Source: Lineus longissimus | Lineage: Eukaryota > Nemertea > Pilidiophora > Heteronemertea > Lineidae | Length of the DNA stretch: 64,000 bases | Direction: 5' to 3' | Assembly (NCBI RefSeq): GCF_910592395.1 | Contig: NC_088311.1 | Span: forward strand, 3,660,501-3,724,500 | Shown here: one piece after another, positions 12,801-27,800 of the stretch | How the letters are laid out: each line of letters begins with the position of its first letter | How positions within the stretch are numbered: the stretch's first letter is position 1 | Made by a program: the position numbers and the translations under genes | Notes under the pieces: generated by a model | Databases searched by the model: none | What the model saw: the letters and a program-made list of their open reading frames with translations, nothing else | Told to the model about the DNA's origin: nothing

Positions 12801-15800
12801 GAAGCCTTTGATAAGGCTCTTTACAAACCACTGAGACAATTTACCTGCTGTCCACCGTCATCGATTTGAGGTTGTCTTTCCGTGCCCGTCTCCACAAAAA
12901 TATTCAAGGTCGCATAGCCGGCGATGGTCAGCTTGTTGCTAAACCTGTCAATGGTGTAGATCTGGAAATGGAAACACGAATATTTCACGAACAATCGTGA
13001 CATTTAGATCTGTCGCCAAAAATTGGCCCAAAAAGCTTAGAGTTGTAATGACCATAGTGGGAAAACCCTATTGTGGAACTACTTTTCATGTTAATCAGTT
13101 GTATCTTGTGGGTAAAATGATGTTGCATGTTCTTTCTCAAGGAATACAGTCAACTGATGGCATCCTTGGCAAACATGGCATCGGAATTTGGTTAAAAAGT
13201 CAAATCAAAATATGTATGCTTACCTTCAGAAGTAGAGTTGAAGTTGGAGGCATGCTGGGCTGGCGGAATTCTTGTCGATATTCAAACTTTGGATTAAAGA
13301 CAGTCGAATCAGCCAATACACATGCTGATATATCCTGACCAATCATGTCGAACGTCCGACTAAGAACACGTCCCGCAACCTAGAGAAAAGAAGCATCATT
13401 TAGTCGATCCAACGGCCCCAATTGGTGTACATGATGTGGCATGAAACACAATTGAACCCTCAAAATAGTAAACAGAGCGTACTAGCAGACGTAAAGACTG
13501 GTAACATACTCACTCTTGTAATGGTTGTAGAATCTGGTAGAAACCTACAGGTATCAATGTAAAGGTCAAAGCCATCGACAGGGCGGAAGTTATCGGTTGG
13601 TGGTCGTCTCCTCTGATGTGAGATCCAGACATTCTGGAAAGTTATAACGAGTGACATTTTATTTCATTCACTATTTACAGGCGTGTGGCAAATGGGTTTT
13701 TCAGAGGAAGAGTAACCAACGAAAAGGCAAAGGGAGTCAAATCTTATCAAAAGAAATGTGAACTTTTGTCTTCTGAGCCACTTTGTTCTTAGATGCTGTT
13801 ACAATCTGTAAATCATCTGCCTGAACCCCTTGGGATGCGCAATTCTTTAGGGAGAAACCTGAGAAAAGAAGCTTTATAACTAGAAGTTTAACTGTTTAGA
13901 AACAAGTAAAGATCTACCTCTGGTAATCCTACTTCATCGTCATCGTCGGAGGCCTCACTGGGTGTTAGGGAACCAGGCCGCGGTGAATCCAGGAAAATGT
14001 TAAGCCGGAGCGTCGCCTTTCCATATCGAACCCACTCCTTTGGAGCCCAGTGTTCCTCGACAGGGATACGGTCAACGTCCGGTACTGGTGGCAGGTAGAG
14101 CTGGATGCTGTGGGTACCAAGTGGTGCCAGGAAGTTCCCGACGACAGCATCTTTCTTAAGTTTCATTGGTCTGACTGGAAAGTAATGCAGTATTACATGA
14201 GAGATGCGCCATGCCAAAGAGCACCTTTGATGAAATGTAATCACTCATTGGAGAGTACTTTTAGACCAACACAGTGCAGTATCGTTGCGATATTATCAAG
14301 ATATCATTTCACTATTTTGTTGTTTAAAAGACCTGAACCAAAACAGAAATCTCCTTACCATTGGCCTTAGGTAGCAGGATGGGTATCGCTCCCCAAGCAA
14401 CCATTGTTTCCTCCTCCTCCAGGCGCACCTCAGCTTGTTCTAACTCGTCTTCATTATTATCGACTCTTATTTGGCGCCTCAGGTAAAATCGTACAATGAG
14501 AATGATGGGTGATTTGACTTGGATGCGTTCGAATATGGCTTCTTGTTGTCCAAAGACGTGATATCCAAATTTGAAATTTGTTCTAACGGCAGTAGTGCTA
14601 CAAGTTATAGGGCTAGTTTCTGATTGTGCAACCTGTAAGAAGAAATACCGGCAATACAGAAAAATTAAACAGATTGTAAGATTTGAAGCACAGATCTGTT
14701 GATTGCTGGCGCTGATTAAGATAATTCAATAATAGACAGGGGTAAGACAACACAGAACTCAGAAAATTGTTGTGTCTATTCCGTATTCAGCAGTGTTTAT
14801 AATGAAATATGTGCTAAACTCACCTTTCCAGAATTCGTATAATAAGCAGTTAATCTAATTTTCCCCTCCCCTCCCTCTGCGTGTTTGACTCTAATAACCT
14901 GAAAACCCAGCGTCGGGTCCCCCGTACTGGTCAAATCCATAAGATTTCTGCAAAGAGAAAATGGAAAGTTGTGAGTATTTTCTGCTGAAAAGACAAATGA
15001 ATGATGAAATCCATCGATCTTGGTGTTCCCCTTTCCAGTGTTGCCCTACTTTAGGTGTTCAACTCGTTGTGTTCCACTCATCCAGGGGTTCCTCTTATTC
15101 AGCATGACCTGTACCTTTAAACAGCAATCCGATCTTCTGATTAATGAAAGCCTTGAACAGCAAACATCTACACCTTGTTATCACGCAAGGTCTCCTGGGA
15201 AGTACAACATTAAACTCTTGCCATATTCCTTTTTTAGCATTTGAAATTGATTTCCAGCAGTCTGTCTCAAGGTTCAAAGCTGGTAGCAGATCATGTCTGA
15301 GCGCTTAGCTGCAAGCAGGAATGTCTGCTAATGTATTCACTACAAAGTCAAAAAATCTGAACTATTCACCATCATCATCTACTGAAAAAGTCTGGTATTA
15401 ATATCAACAAGTGCAAAAAGGAAAAGAAAACATCCCAGTGCTGATTATTGATAGTATATTATTGATAACACACACACCGCCACCATAAAGATATTGTATA
15501 GTTTGCAGCAAGACACACTCTATTTCTGCCTGTTTTCTTTGGACTTTCCAACTTTATACCTAATACAGTCCAGAGGAAACAAATAGATATTGGGCATGAC
15601 TCTTGCACCATGAAGACACATAGTTCAATCAACACAGCTCAATGTTAAGAACAAGCATCTGGAAAAAATAGACAACAATTTTTTTAATCCAGTGACTCGG
15701 CACTCGTACCCCAACACCATACAGATTTACCTCAGGAAAATCCACTTAGGGACATCTTGATGTGACATTCTGCTTCTGAGATAAATGTTCAGTGTCAACC

Positions 15801-18800
15801 ATTACTAAAAAGGGCTAGAATTTGTGACACAACAAAGAAGGAAGTCAGATACTCCAAGGGAACCTTTTAAGAAATGCAGTGAAGTCGCAGAGAAGTCTAA
15901 GTGAGACGGCTCTTGCACTTAATTTATCTGAATTCATGTCAAAGTTTGTGTATTGTGCTTCTAGAGACAACTTGATACTAATGTTGTCACCAATGTGAAC
16001 TTCTTCTTCTCTCACCATGCAGGAAGTGTAGTTAGCGTTACTTACAAAGCGACTTGAGGAATATTGGTTACCTTCCCGCCTTGATTATAGTAGTAATATC
16101 GGTCTGTTAGACCAGGGGACACTTGCAGCTACAACACAAGAAACTAGACAGTCAGCGAATCAAGCGGGGAATGCATATTGCCAGGGTCAGCCCTATCTGC
16201 GGCACCTGAATATGGGAGAATAATCCACTTGAGTACAGAATAACCCTGACAACCTAAAAAGCTTAAGAGAATTAGAATTATCATTTGATTTAGCGTGATA
16301 TTAGGTGTAGTGATGTTAGTAATGGATTAACTGGTTATTTTCATTGCACCCTGAAGAAATTACATGCAAAGTAGCATCAAGTTCTTGATATCCTTTGATC
16401 AAAACTTTTGAAGGTTTTTCATAACCAATTTTTCAATGATTGTCATGAAATAATGTCGATAGATGCAAAATTGTAAGATATTGAAAGATATCTCATCTAA
16501 GTTTTGTAGTAATAAAGTCAGGTGTGAACAAGCATAAGTAGTTAGTAAGACTGACTCAAAATTCAGTGATTAGAACTGTAAGAATAAAGGTCAGATTAGG
16601 ATAATCAGTGGACTATTGTCAAGCAGCAGCTGCTAAAAAGCTTGTTAGCGAAAGCAATCCTCATCCCCCTTGTACAAGTGGCTTCATCCAAATGATAACT
16701 GGACCGTCAAAGAACGGACTAGACCATTTCATGAACAAAGGGGTAGAGGATAGGGGAGGCCGGTGATGGGCCCTCCTCTCCACCTAAATGAAATGGCCTA
16801 CCTTGTGTGAAACATTGGTGACTTTTGTCGTGAGGTGTGGTCCCGCGTTGATTGTGGGGGCGTGGTGGATGGGGGAGGAGGGATGTTGCCACGAGAGGGG
16901 GATATGGGGGGTTGAATAGCCTGGAAAAGAGAGCAGAGAGCCATGTCAGAGCAGGATTAAAGGAAGCGTGCATGCATCTATTACAAACATGGCACATCTC
17001 AAAATATCAATAATTTTCTGAGAGAAATTTGACTCAGTGTAGTTATCAACACAAGTTTGAAGGAACTTCAAAAGTAAAAGAAATACATCAACCTTTTCAT
17101 CTTATTTTGAACAATGGTGATTTTAAATAAACTCTATTCTTGAGAACACGAGAACAGACTTTACAACGGTGAGCACTTAAAAACCATATCTCAACAAAAT
17201 TCAATAATTTGTTTCAAAAATTTATCAAGAGCAAGATAAAAGAATATGACAAAGAAAACAATAGAAGTTATTTCTCAGTGCCAGGATTGCTGTCTATTTC
17301 GTGCGAACTACAAGCAATATTGGTACAATTCACATTTTGAATCCATAGCCAGGACCCAATGCAACTAACTAAATTCTACATAGGCGTAGCCAGACTGGGC
17401 CGGGGAAGGGTTCTGGGAAAAGACCCCCTGGTGATCCAGGCTAAGCCTATGAACTATGCCTGGAATGAAAACTAAAGGTGATGATAAGGGCATGCAGGAT
17501 ATCTACAGGAATACTGACAGCTCGGGGGAAAACTGGTCAGCTGGTTAGGGGGAAGCCTGGGATGGCATGGCGCAAAGTTTCATGCAGGGAAAGGGGTTGA
17601 CCAATATGGTCTAGTCATGTAAGTCGAAGCTGCCAGAACTGAGTCGGTAAGTTTCATGATCGAGGCGGACCCTCCCCCCCCACACAAGCATGCCTTGATC
17701 AAACATGTAACTTGATTTAAACAGAAGCACAACTTATTCTCCAAAACCATGAATGTTTAAGTGAAAATAATTCAATAACATCTAAAATAAAGAACTGAAC
17801 TTGAATCATATTAGCATTTTTCCGTGTTACCTCTTGTCCTATAGATCTGACACTAGCCAAGGCAGAGGTAGGCATTCGTGAAAGGGAAGAGACGGGACTA
17901 TATGGTGGGGGTATGACCACAGCTGAAGCTGTTGCAGTCGAAACTGTTGAACTGAGAGCCTCCAGAGATTTTATGGAATGACCAATAGGCCGGTAAGGAT
18001 CTCGGACATGATGGACTTTATCGGACTGAAAAAGAGGCAAGCAGGGATAGATAGAGGCTGCAGTGATGTCCTTCAACTGAGTTTCCCAAGCAGGCTGCGT
18101 ATTGGTTGTTGGTGTTTCCTTAGAGAGAGATTGTTTCTTGCTGTGATAGACAACCAATTGCTGGCCAACCAAATCGAAACTTCAATTTTGGCAAGCAACT
18201 AAACAGTACATATATACATGCAACTACACATATATGTAAGTGCAACGAAGACAAAAATCTATTCATTAAATCAAAGTACCACTCAACCACTACTTCGAAG
18301 AAGCAAGGAAACCTACATGAATTACAAAATTACTGGATATATAGCAAGGATCATCTCTACAAGATTACTCAGTGCATTATTTCTGAATAGGACATTATAC
18401 ATTGCGTCGAGCGTCGGGAAACTCTAAGTGTCCTCCCTCTGGCGGGCTAAGGGGTGTTCCTGGTTGGTCTGCCATGTTTGTAGGTTGCTGAGACTGTGGG
18501 TCTCCCTGTCCCAATTGCCTCATTTGTCGGACAGGGTATACAAGGAAATCTTGCAAGTCGAACTGTAACAGCAGTATCATAAGGTGAAAATTGAAAATAT
18601 GTCAACAACCCACAGCGTGTCCTTATGAATTTATCCCACAAAAGGATGTGACCAGCCACCTCATTCAGCAACACAATCCTAGAGGCAGCTTTTTCATCAG
18701 GTGGTATTCACAGCATAGCGGATCACTTTAAAACAGCATAAGGAGTCAGCAGATGTCGGCGGAAGAAATAGAAGTATACAATATACAGGCTTTTAGCCCA

Positions 18801-21800
18801 AAGGAAGGGAAACGCATTTAAAGGCTAGATGTAAACTGTAAAGAAAATGAAACCTGGCGCTTGCCCAAAGCATTCAGGATATGTAGTGCTGCTTTGGTGG
18901 ATACATGCTTTACGCTAAAATCAGTAAGTAACTTGTAAATTTTATAAGGTATTTCAGAAGGGTGTATAGACGAACAGGTTAAAACAGAAACATGCATGCG
19001 AAAAGTTTTTATCTGATGAATAAGCAGTGATGATGTGAGGTGGAAAAACATACCACCTCAAGATGATACAGTTCATGAACACTCCATATCAACAGTTACA
19101 AACAACAACATATTTCTGTGCCCTCGAACTGACACCAAATCAATGCCCTTGAACTGATCCCAACAACATTCAAATGGTATTCTTTGGTCAAGCCTAGAGT
19201 TCATTGGACCGAGATTTGCAGCGTTCCAAAAAGAACGCCTCTGAACATTGTTGGGTTCAGGCAATAATAGTCTAATCCTCTATTTTAGAATGTAAAACTA
19301 ATTCCTCTTGAATTATCTTTGATCAAATATTTTTAGTCTTTTACCTGTGGTGGATACTTGTAGTTATTGGCGTTGAATGGTGAGATCGTTGCTCGAGACT
19401 GGGAATCAGAATCACGGAAGTTGACAAGACGGAGATACAACTCGACTTGGTTGTACTGCAAGAGAAATGGAGAGCATATCACTCACCTTGAACAGACGAC
19501 ATCTATTATTCACATTTTCTCAAACTTTTTGATGCGGTTGTGAAAAACAGTTGAAGAAAATATGGTTATATTGAACATCTGGGCAATATTTCTTCAAAAA
19601 CATATTGCCTTGTAGTAGTTCCGCAGACAACACAGCACGGCATATAAGCCAGCCAAGATAGTCGTCACGAGATTTTTCTACCGATGCCCTCCAACACTGA
19701 ACACACTATATCACATTATTTCTTCAAAATGCTCACCTGTGGAATTGCATTGACATCCATAGAACTCAACTCAGCCCGTATGGGTGACATCTTCATCGGG
19801 ACCCTCCACCTCCCACTGTTGACACGACCCTGGTCGTCGAATATGTCTAGTTTGTTCCATGCCCGGGACATCAGTCGTGAGTCGTTACCCTCGGCGATCT
19901 GCATTTCAATCAGTAGTGACATATCTAGTTGAGCAGGACATCTGAAACAACAGAAATGGTTCATTGATAAACATTTCGACAAAAGCTCACCATGGGGACC
20001 AAAACCTTTATAAGCTTGAACCATGTGATGGGCATTCGGTAAATCAGCACGTTTCTCTTCTTCTGTAACATGGTCAGGGTACTGGTCCATGACAGGTATC
20101 CAATACAAGAGTTAGATCACAATCAAACATCCACTATGTCATACATCAGTCCATCCCTCATTTTAAACGGTTCACATGACTTACTTTGGCACAGGTTGTT
20201 TGGCTCCGATGATCGCAGTGTTCATCCCCTGGTAATAGCCACCACCTTTATGTGGCTCGGCATGGGTGGTTGGCAGAATGGCAGGCTCACCCATTTCCTG
20301 GGATTCGTTGTAAAGGCTGACAATGATTCGTAAAGAAGCAACGTGGGGATCGAGGCCAAGTACGAAATCGTGGAAGATGACAAAACCATAACTGAAATGA
20401 AGAATAAGTTAATTGTACTCATTAGCTCTAACCGTGCTTCCAAAAACAAAAGACAAACACAAGATAGTTTATTGGTCATCGCGACATCATTCAGCGGGCA
20501 GGCTCAACCCCTGGGCAATTCCTAAATGCCCGATGTATGAGTGGTAGCCTATTAAAGCATCAGATTGACCCCATGGAGGCTGTGAGCAAGTTTTCCCTGA
20601 TGCAATCAAACCCAGAGTTGGATGGAGGCCTCGTGTGGGAGATCCACCGAGATCCATCCGTCATGTTCTGGCATCCTCCCATCACGTTCCTGCACACTTC
20701 CTCTCAAAGTCCCCAACAGATTTTCATTCATCCTCATGATGGCACGTCATCTCTTACCAAAACATTCACCACCATTGCTTATGAGCCGGGGACACTTACT
20801 GAGGGTCATATGGCGAGGATGGAAGGGGGTCCATGTCATACTGATTCATTCTGCTCTGCTTCTGCATTTGGCGTAGGTAGGGATCATCTGCACCGGCTAT
20901 CCGAGGTGGACCGGGCTAAAAGACACATTTTATTTGAATCTTTGACAAAAGGAAACACACAGTAGCAGTAAAAGATCCAACAACAGAAGAAGGCCATGCA
21001 ATGGTCACACATTGACATCAACCACCAACAAAACACTTGCCTCGGCAAGCTAGTTGGCCTTCCCGTCATCCTATTCAAGTTGCCCACATTTACTTCTTGT
21101 TTTCAGAAAATGACTTCATAAGCAAATATTTGCATTACCATTACTCTGCAACAGTACTCAATTATGGGCATACGCCACTGGACACAAAATCTGGAAATTT
21201 TTCACGATTTTCTGCTGATCTCGGCACTCATTCAAAGCGCCCAAATCATAAGTAATTAGCAAACTAATAACTTACAGCAAACTAAACTTTCTATTTGATG
21301 CTAGCTATTAGAGTGCTGTCATAAACTACAATGAATGAAGAAAAGAGGCAAGCAAGTAAAAAGCATTAACCTTTCTTAAATGCTGTGGTATAGTTGGCAG
21401 GTTACTCATAGAGAAGCTATCTACAGGCACATTGAAACTATTCTGAAAGGAAAGACAGAAGTTAAGAATACGTCTATCTAAAGGCTGTGACCTACGACTG
21501 GCGATGCCACTTGCAAAGACGTAGACAAAGCTTCAGACACCACACATTGTAGCAAACCATACACATTGCAGTAAACATCCTTACATCCTCAAATGTAGTG
21601 TATATGACTTCTGTTGGAGAGCTATACGGGTTCGAACTGTTCAAACCATTCAAGAAGGAGGTCCTGAACATATTCCACTGTTTTGAAAAGGCAAATATCA
21701 GTACTTTTAAAATTTACGGATCAGCTAGAGGATTTGGCATATGTATGCCAAATCATCTAGCAGATGACTATAATGTGTTGATGGATATGTCAATGGATGA

Positions 21801-24800
21801 CAGTGCCACTTATCACTAATTAATCTAGCAGGGCCAATGCCATGACAGACACTACAAGCTTGAGTATTCATTAAAGATAAAAGACATAATGCTTGGAATT
21901 GAAAGAAAGAAAAGTTTAGACTAAGAGACCCTGGAAAAACAATGAAATGAAGCAAAGTGCATTTGTCAGGTGTGAATATGGGTCAAGTTGCAGATAAGCT
22001 AGCTGTGACAAGACAAAACTTCAGGCCTGTGAAAATATGTTATGTTTATAGTCAATTTAAGGTCGGTGCAGAGGTGCCAGGTCAGACTCATCAGGGACCA
22101 ATGAAAATAAGAAAACGTGAAGTGTTTCTAAACAGAGTATCAGCATCCCAACAGGGGAATGTGCTTGGTAAGAGTGCCACTATATACTTGACTACAGGAG
22201 AGGGGCTACAGTGTACTTACTGGCCCCGGGGGTGGCCCTTGTTGGCCTTGTTGGCCTTGGGGGTCTGTTCCCTCCTTTGCCATCTGCAATAGCTGGGTGA
22301 GATAGGATAGTTGTCTTCAGGTGAAGATAGGGGGACAGTCACAAGGTAAGAAACAGATTCAACAAGGGTGAGAGAACATTTGTGCTGTAAGTGTCATGTC
22401 AAGTGGAATTAGAAACAGTGGAAATGTCTTGAGTTATGTAATGCTGAGTGGTGGAGTAAACCAGTGTGGAAGGGTGTCCACAGTAGGCACACTGAGTGTA
22501 GTGGTGGTGATTGTCTCTGGTGGTTTCTTAGTGTCAATTTCCAATTATGTGTTTCATTGGTTAACCATGCGTAGCGGGAAGTTTTCTCGTTATGTGTTAA
22601 AGGGGCCAGCAATTATCCCACAGGAACCACTGGCATCAATGCATTATATGTTGGTTTTTACTCACAAATGGGTGCGGTAACTGCACAGGTACTCGATTGT
22701 TCCCTTGCTAGAGATTGAGATAAAAGAATTCAAGCCAGCTGAAAGAATCTTTTCATAATATCACAGTAGATACTTTCGATAATTGATACTACAGCACTCA
22801 TTTTAGATTGAGTCACCAACTCTCATCAAGTTAAACAAATCTGAAAAATCGGTGAATAAATACTGATCCTGACATTTTTAAGTGAGGTATCAGTGTTCTG
22901 CAGTGTATCTATAAAGTTTGTTTTGTGCTGGCATGCAGTCCCTTCGATGACATGTTTTGAGGATCTCTGATGATATATGTCATGAATCAAAGTGAAATGC
23001 GAGATGAAATGGTTGCAACAGATCTGTCAGATGTTGTGCATAACAGAAGGTGATGAATTATTCAAAATGAAGGAAGAACCCCACAAGAAATTGTGTAAGT
23101 TTGTGCAAACGTTTGCACTGTATAAATGAAAATAAGAGTAAAGCTCACAACCATGCAATTAATGAAAAGTGGTGTCATCAGACCTGTACACCGCACCTTA
23201 ACAATCCCAGTGACCTACCTGCGCCAGACTGTATGACTGTTGCTGATGATCCAAGTCTAACTCCTTCTTATATTTCTCTAACTGCATCTGGTGTTTGGTG
23301 AGTTCCATCTCCTGGTGGAGCTGCTGCATCTTCTGCAGATGCTCCATCTGCATCTTCTTCATCTCTCGCTGAAATTTATCTGCAAATATATGTCATCACT
23401 TTAATCATAAAGTCTACACCAGCAGCACCAAGACCTCAATTCCATTCTGATACATGTTTTTCTGATTGGCACCATGATGACTGCCATGTTTTGTTGCTCT
23501 CTGCTTGGACTTACTCTGTTCGTGAAGTGAATTCTTTCCCAACATTGATCTGCCAAAACATACCTCTACATAAGACCCCTATGCTCATCACCTTGGGCAA
23601 TCTCCTTAAAATTGACGACATTTAATTGTGCTTTGAATGCAAAACTGATTCCCAATTGACGCCTAACTGTAGTGGTAAAAGCATTCATGCTGCCTTTACT
23701 TCAAGGAGGAATACTCCCTGGAGAAAATCACCTCCAAGTGCAGAGCAAACACTGAAGAAGAATAAGTTTCACCTTCTTCTGAGTTGCCCTTTTCTTTTTC
23801 ACGGTACGTGGGGCGTGCTGTATTCTTCTCTTGCATCAGTAAGAGCTCCCTCTGCAGACGCTGGTTCTCGATCTCAAATGCTATCAACTGGTCAGAGAGT
23901 GTGTTGTACCTCGTGCGATCTGGAATGTTATGGCAGTGGTATAAACCCACAGAAGATAGATTCATGAGTTAAAATATGATTTTAACTCCAGTTTTTCAAA
24001 CTTCAAATCAAAAAATAAAATTTCCATCAAGTATTTAGCTAAAATGACAAACACCTTTGGGAAAAAAACCGTTGTAAGAAAACTTTTTCGAATTTCAGAG
24101 AAAATTTCAGCAAATTCCTCAGCAGCCAAACTGGCAAAGCTTGCAATTATTTAACAATAGCATCTATGAAGCTGCTGAAGGCATGATTTACAGACTTTAT
24201 CAATTCTATCGCATATCAGAGGTAAGAAATCAATAAGAAGGCCTTTAATGGAGATTTTAAAACAAATTTAGCAAAAAAAGCACTGCATTTCAATCTATTT
24301 ACTCTTCAAAGCAAATAGAATACAAAGTTTGGTTAAAATTTGTTAACTTGGTCCTGGCAAAGCTCGTGATAAGAGACATGTCAGTTTTTACTTTTCAATA
24401 TGAATTATGTCACTTCGTCACTGAAAGTTCTGACTTCGACAAAATTGAAGAATCAACAGCAGATCACCTGTGGAGACATGTCTTCCATCGAAATCTCAAC
24501 CAGGACCAAAACAAGCAAAACAATGTGAATCAAAATGTGTCGATCTACCTGGCGCTGGTGGCGAGTTTGATTTAGCTGCACCTACAGGCAGAAGACAATT
24601 AGCACGCCATCTCACACAAGAGAATTTTAAACTTAAAGTTAATAAGATAGGAAGGAATACCTATCCCTTTGACATGTTTGAGAAGATATATTAAAAGTAC
24701 CCCAAAAATGAAATCCATTGAAACTTGGGACAGAAACCTTTCCGATGTGTCCCGTTTCCATAAATCATACATTCCCAAATCCTCAAAATTGGTACCTTCA

Positions 24801-27800
24801 TTAATGTGCCACTTGGCAGAAGAATTGTTAATAAAGCATACACATATCACATGGACCAGTAATAAGAACATATGGTGAGTGCAGTGAAATCACTCCTTAT
24901 GCTTTGGGTTATACATCTCAAGCCCAAAGATCAACTGTAGTTCTTTTTGTACTGACTCAAATCAGCGAGTATCATTCAACACCTTATTAAGTAGCATTTA
25001 TTTGATTGACTTACTTCGCCTCGGACGACTCTCCGGTTTATTTTTGTTCTGCTCAGCCAGTTCCGCTTCTCTCAACATCTGCGCCATCTGGGCGAGTACG
25101 ATAGGATCATTGCCCCCCCTCTGCAGGTACGCTTGTCGTATAGACCTAGAAAGGAGCAGTGATAAGGTATGCAGTTACCACCAATCGTTTTATTGGTCAG
25201 GTATTAGAATATTACAACAATCTATTATATCAATGATAAGCTACTTCCTTTGACTTTGCTCCTGAGCATTCTCTTGCAGTTTCGAGTTTCCAACAAACCC
25301 TCCCTCCCAATAGAGCCACTCAGAGAACTTACGCTATTTCTGCTACAAGTGTATTTCCTGAGAGAAGATGGAAATCTGGCACAACAACTTCCCTGGAAGA
25401 ATAAAGTAAGACTAATCTTATCAGCACATAAGGTTATTTTTGACAGCAAAATCCCTGATATTAATGACAAATTTGTCAGGGATTCTGCAATTGAGTCAAA
25501 AGGTAATCAACCGCACAATCCTGCCCATGTACGAGTTATTCTCTATGATTTTAAATTCTTCCAAACTTTCTGAAATATTTTTCCAACGGTCCACAAAAGG
25601 GTAGTGCTGATTAGAAAGATCATTCTGATTATCATCATATTCCTTCAGTTCTCCTAGAATTTTCTCACTGAAATGAACGGCCATAAATTATTGATATATT
25701 TTGAAGATTCAGAAGTCAACACATTCTCAGAGCAGTGTGATGGTATGGGACTGGATAACAGGCATGCAAGGTGTAGGCTGAGGGTATAGGAATAGGATAG
25801 GATGTAGGTGAGGGATGAAATCAGTCATCCCTACCAGAAACGTGTTTATGTAGCCATATTGACTTTATCCACTGAGGGTTTACATCTCTCAGATTTCTTG
25901 GCAGGGCAACTGATGTGATACATTTTGGTAGCATGTGGAGGAGAGTGAAACATTAGGGAGGTGCAGTATGCAGAATAAGGCAGATAATCAATTTCACACA
26001 AGAAATTTAATCAAATGTGTGAGGAGAGCGAGAGGGAACAGAAGAGTCACAAGGTTCTAAAATACTTTAGGAAATCACATGTGCTCCAGAGAAGCAAGGG
26101 AGGGAATATATAATAAAGGATAGCTCTAATTCTCTCACCTATTTGTGGATTTAGGTTCCTTATCTCTGGAAGGTTGGAAACAGATTTCGAGTTGAAAGGT
26201 TTGGATGAAATGAAAATGGGAGTCTAACAGGAACTTATACTAATTTGATGGATTGGATTGAGGATTTCTACAGAAGAGTCCATCTTCTTCTTCAGTGTTT
26301 GCTCCGCACTTTGAGAGTATTCCTCTTGCATCCTAGACCTTCCTGTCACCTACTATCACCTCAAACCTCAGGCAGAGGTGGAAGTTGTGATGTACTTAGA
26401 AACAACATGCAATCTCAGAGGGTCCCATCTGATGCTGTTTTGAAGCTATATACAACAGGAGTGAGAATCACCTTCAATGCTCCAATGATGTAATATTTCA
26501 CGGAGCGCTCTTGACCGAATCAGTCAACTACCTAAACATAACCTAAACGTGAGAGCATGTCCCACGATTCATACCTGTGTGATAATACTTGTATTTGTTT
26601 CTTAAGATCCTCCAATGACTTCTGGTTCTTTTCTTCCTGATGGCGTAAATCCTCTAGGAGTTTTGCCGTTGCTAGTGCCGGAGGCCCGGTTGTGTAATCT
26701 TGATTGGATAGTTCTCGCAACCGACGTCGTATGTCTGAAAGCACAATAAATCAAAGTCAACATGTTTTCTTCTTTAGCAACTGCTTGAAAAGCCAAGTCT
26801 TCAAGAGGATGAACAAGGCCGAATCTGGAAAAGGTGCCTCGAGTGCAGCGCATGTCTCATACAAACCTTCTTTCTGCCTTTCCAGTTCCTCGTTCCTGTT
26901 CTTTATCGTGGCGACCTGTCGGCCATGATCCTCTGCCATGTTCATGATGTCCCGTCGATGTTCATTCTCCCAGTTTGGGTTATACCGCGGTTCCAGATCA
27001 TCCTGGGAGAAGAGACAGACATGTGAAATACTGGCGATAATGCTATCGTATACATCAATTTGGAGCATTTGTCCCAAACCAAATTCCCATTTCTACTCTA
27101 GTTTCATCTGATCAAATCGGTGCTGCAGTGACTTCCCTCGAACCTATTTGTTCTCAATTACAAGTCACTACCTTGGTACTGTCTTGGCATTAGACAACCG
27201 AAATTGCATTAAGGATATTCCATAAACATCAATGTGTTTAACAATCTTAACAATGCTAGGATTGGGTTTGACCCCCTCCGCTGGTCCTGATATGGAATAC
27301 TGTTTTACCTAAAAAGACAATCCTAACAAACACAAAATCATGATGTGAGATAATAATATATAAATTAAAAGGGAAAGATTAAAAGGAATGCAGAAACTTA
27401 GAGACTACCATACTTAATAAAAATCTACCCCCAAAGGGCTTGATTAGGTCTTATAATGTAAGAATATCGAGTTAGAAGGACCTCAGAGGAATAGGAAGGG
27501 ATTGAGTGGAGGACGACTACTCTAAGAGGGATTCTCCAGGGGAACTACAGGTGTGTGACTGCATTAGCTAGACTTTTACATTTAATATAGCAAAAGGAAA
27601 GGTCATGCCTTACAGGATTTGGAAGAGGAACGCAATTTTAACATGGGACTGACATTGGTATATTAATAGTGGGTGGTATTACCAAGTTTACAAGGATAGA
27701 CCTCATAATGTGTAAAAGAGAGTATTTTAGTTTTGATGAATAGACTGACAACAGAAATCAAACATAAAATGTGATTAATATAAATGTTAGCAAGCCAGGG

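Noticed and set aside
22201-22680. Plus-strand frames between CCDC17-like exons
   Set aside because: They overlap a good minus-strand exon (22221-22283) or intron; composition is not protein-like.
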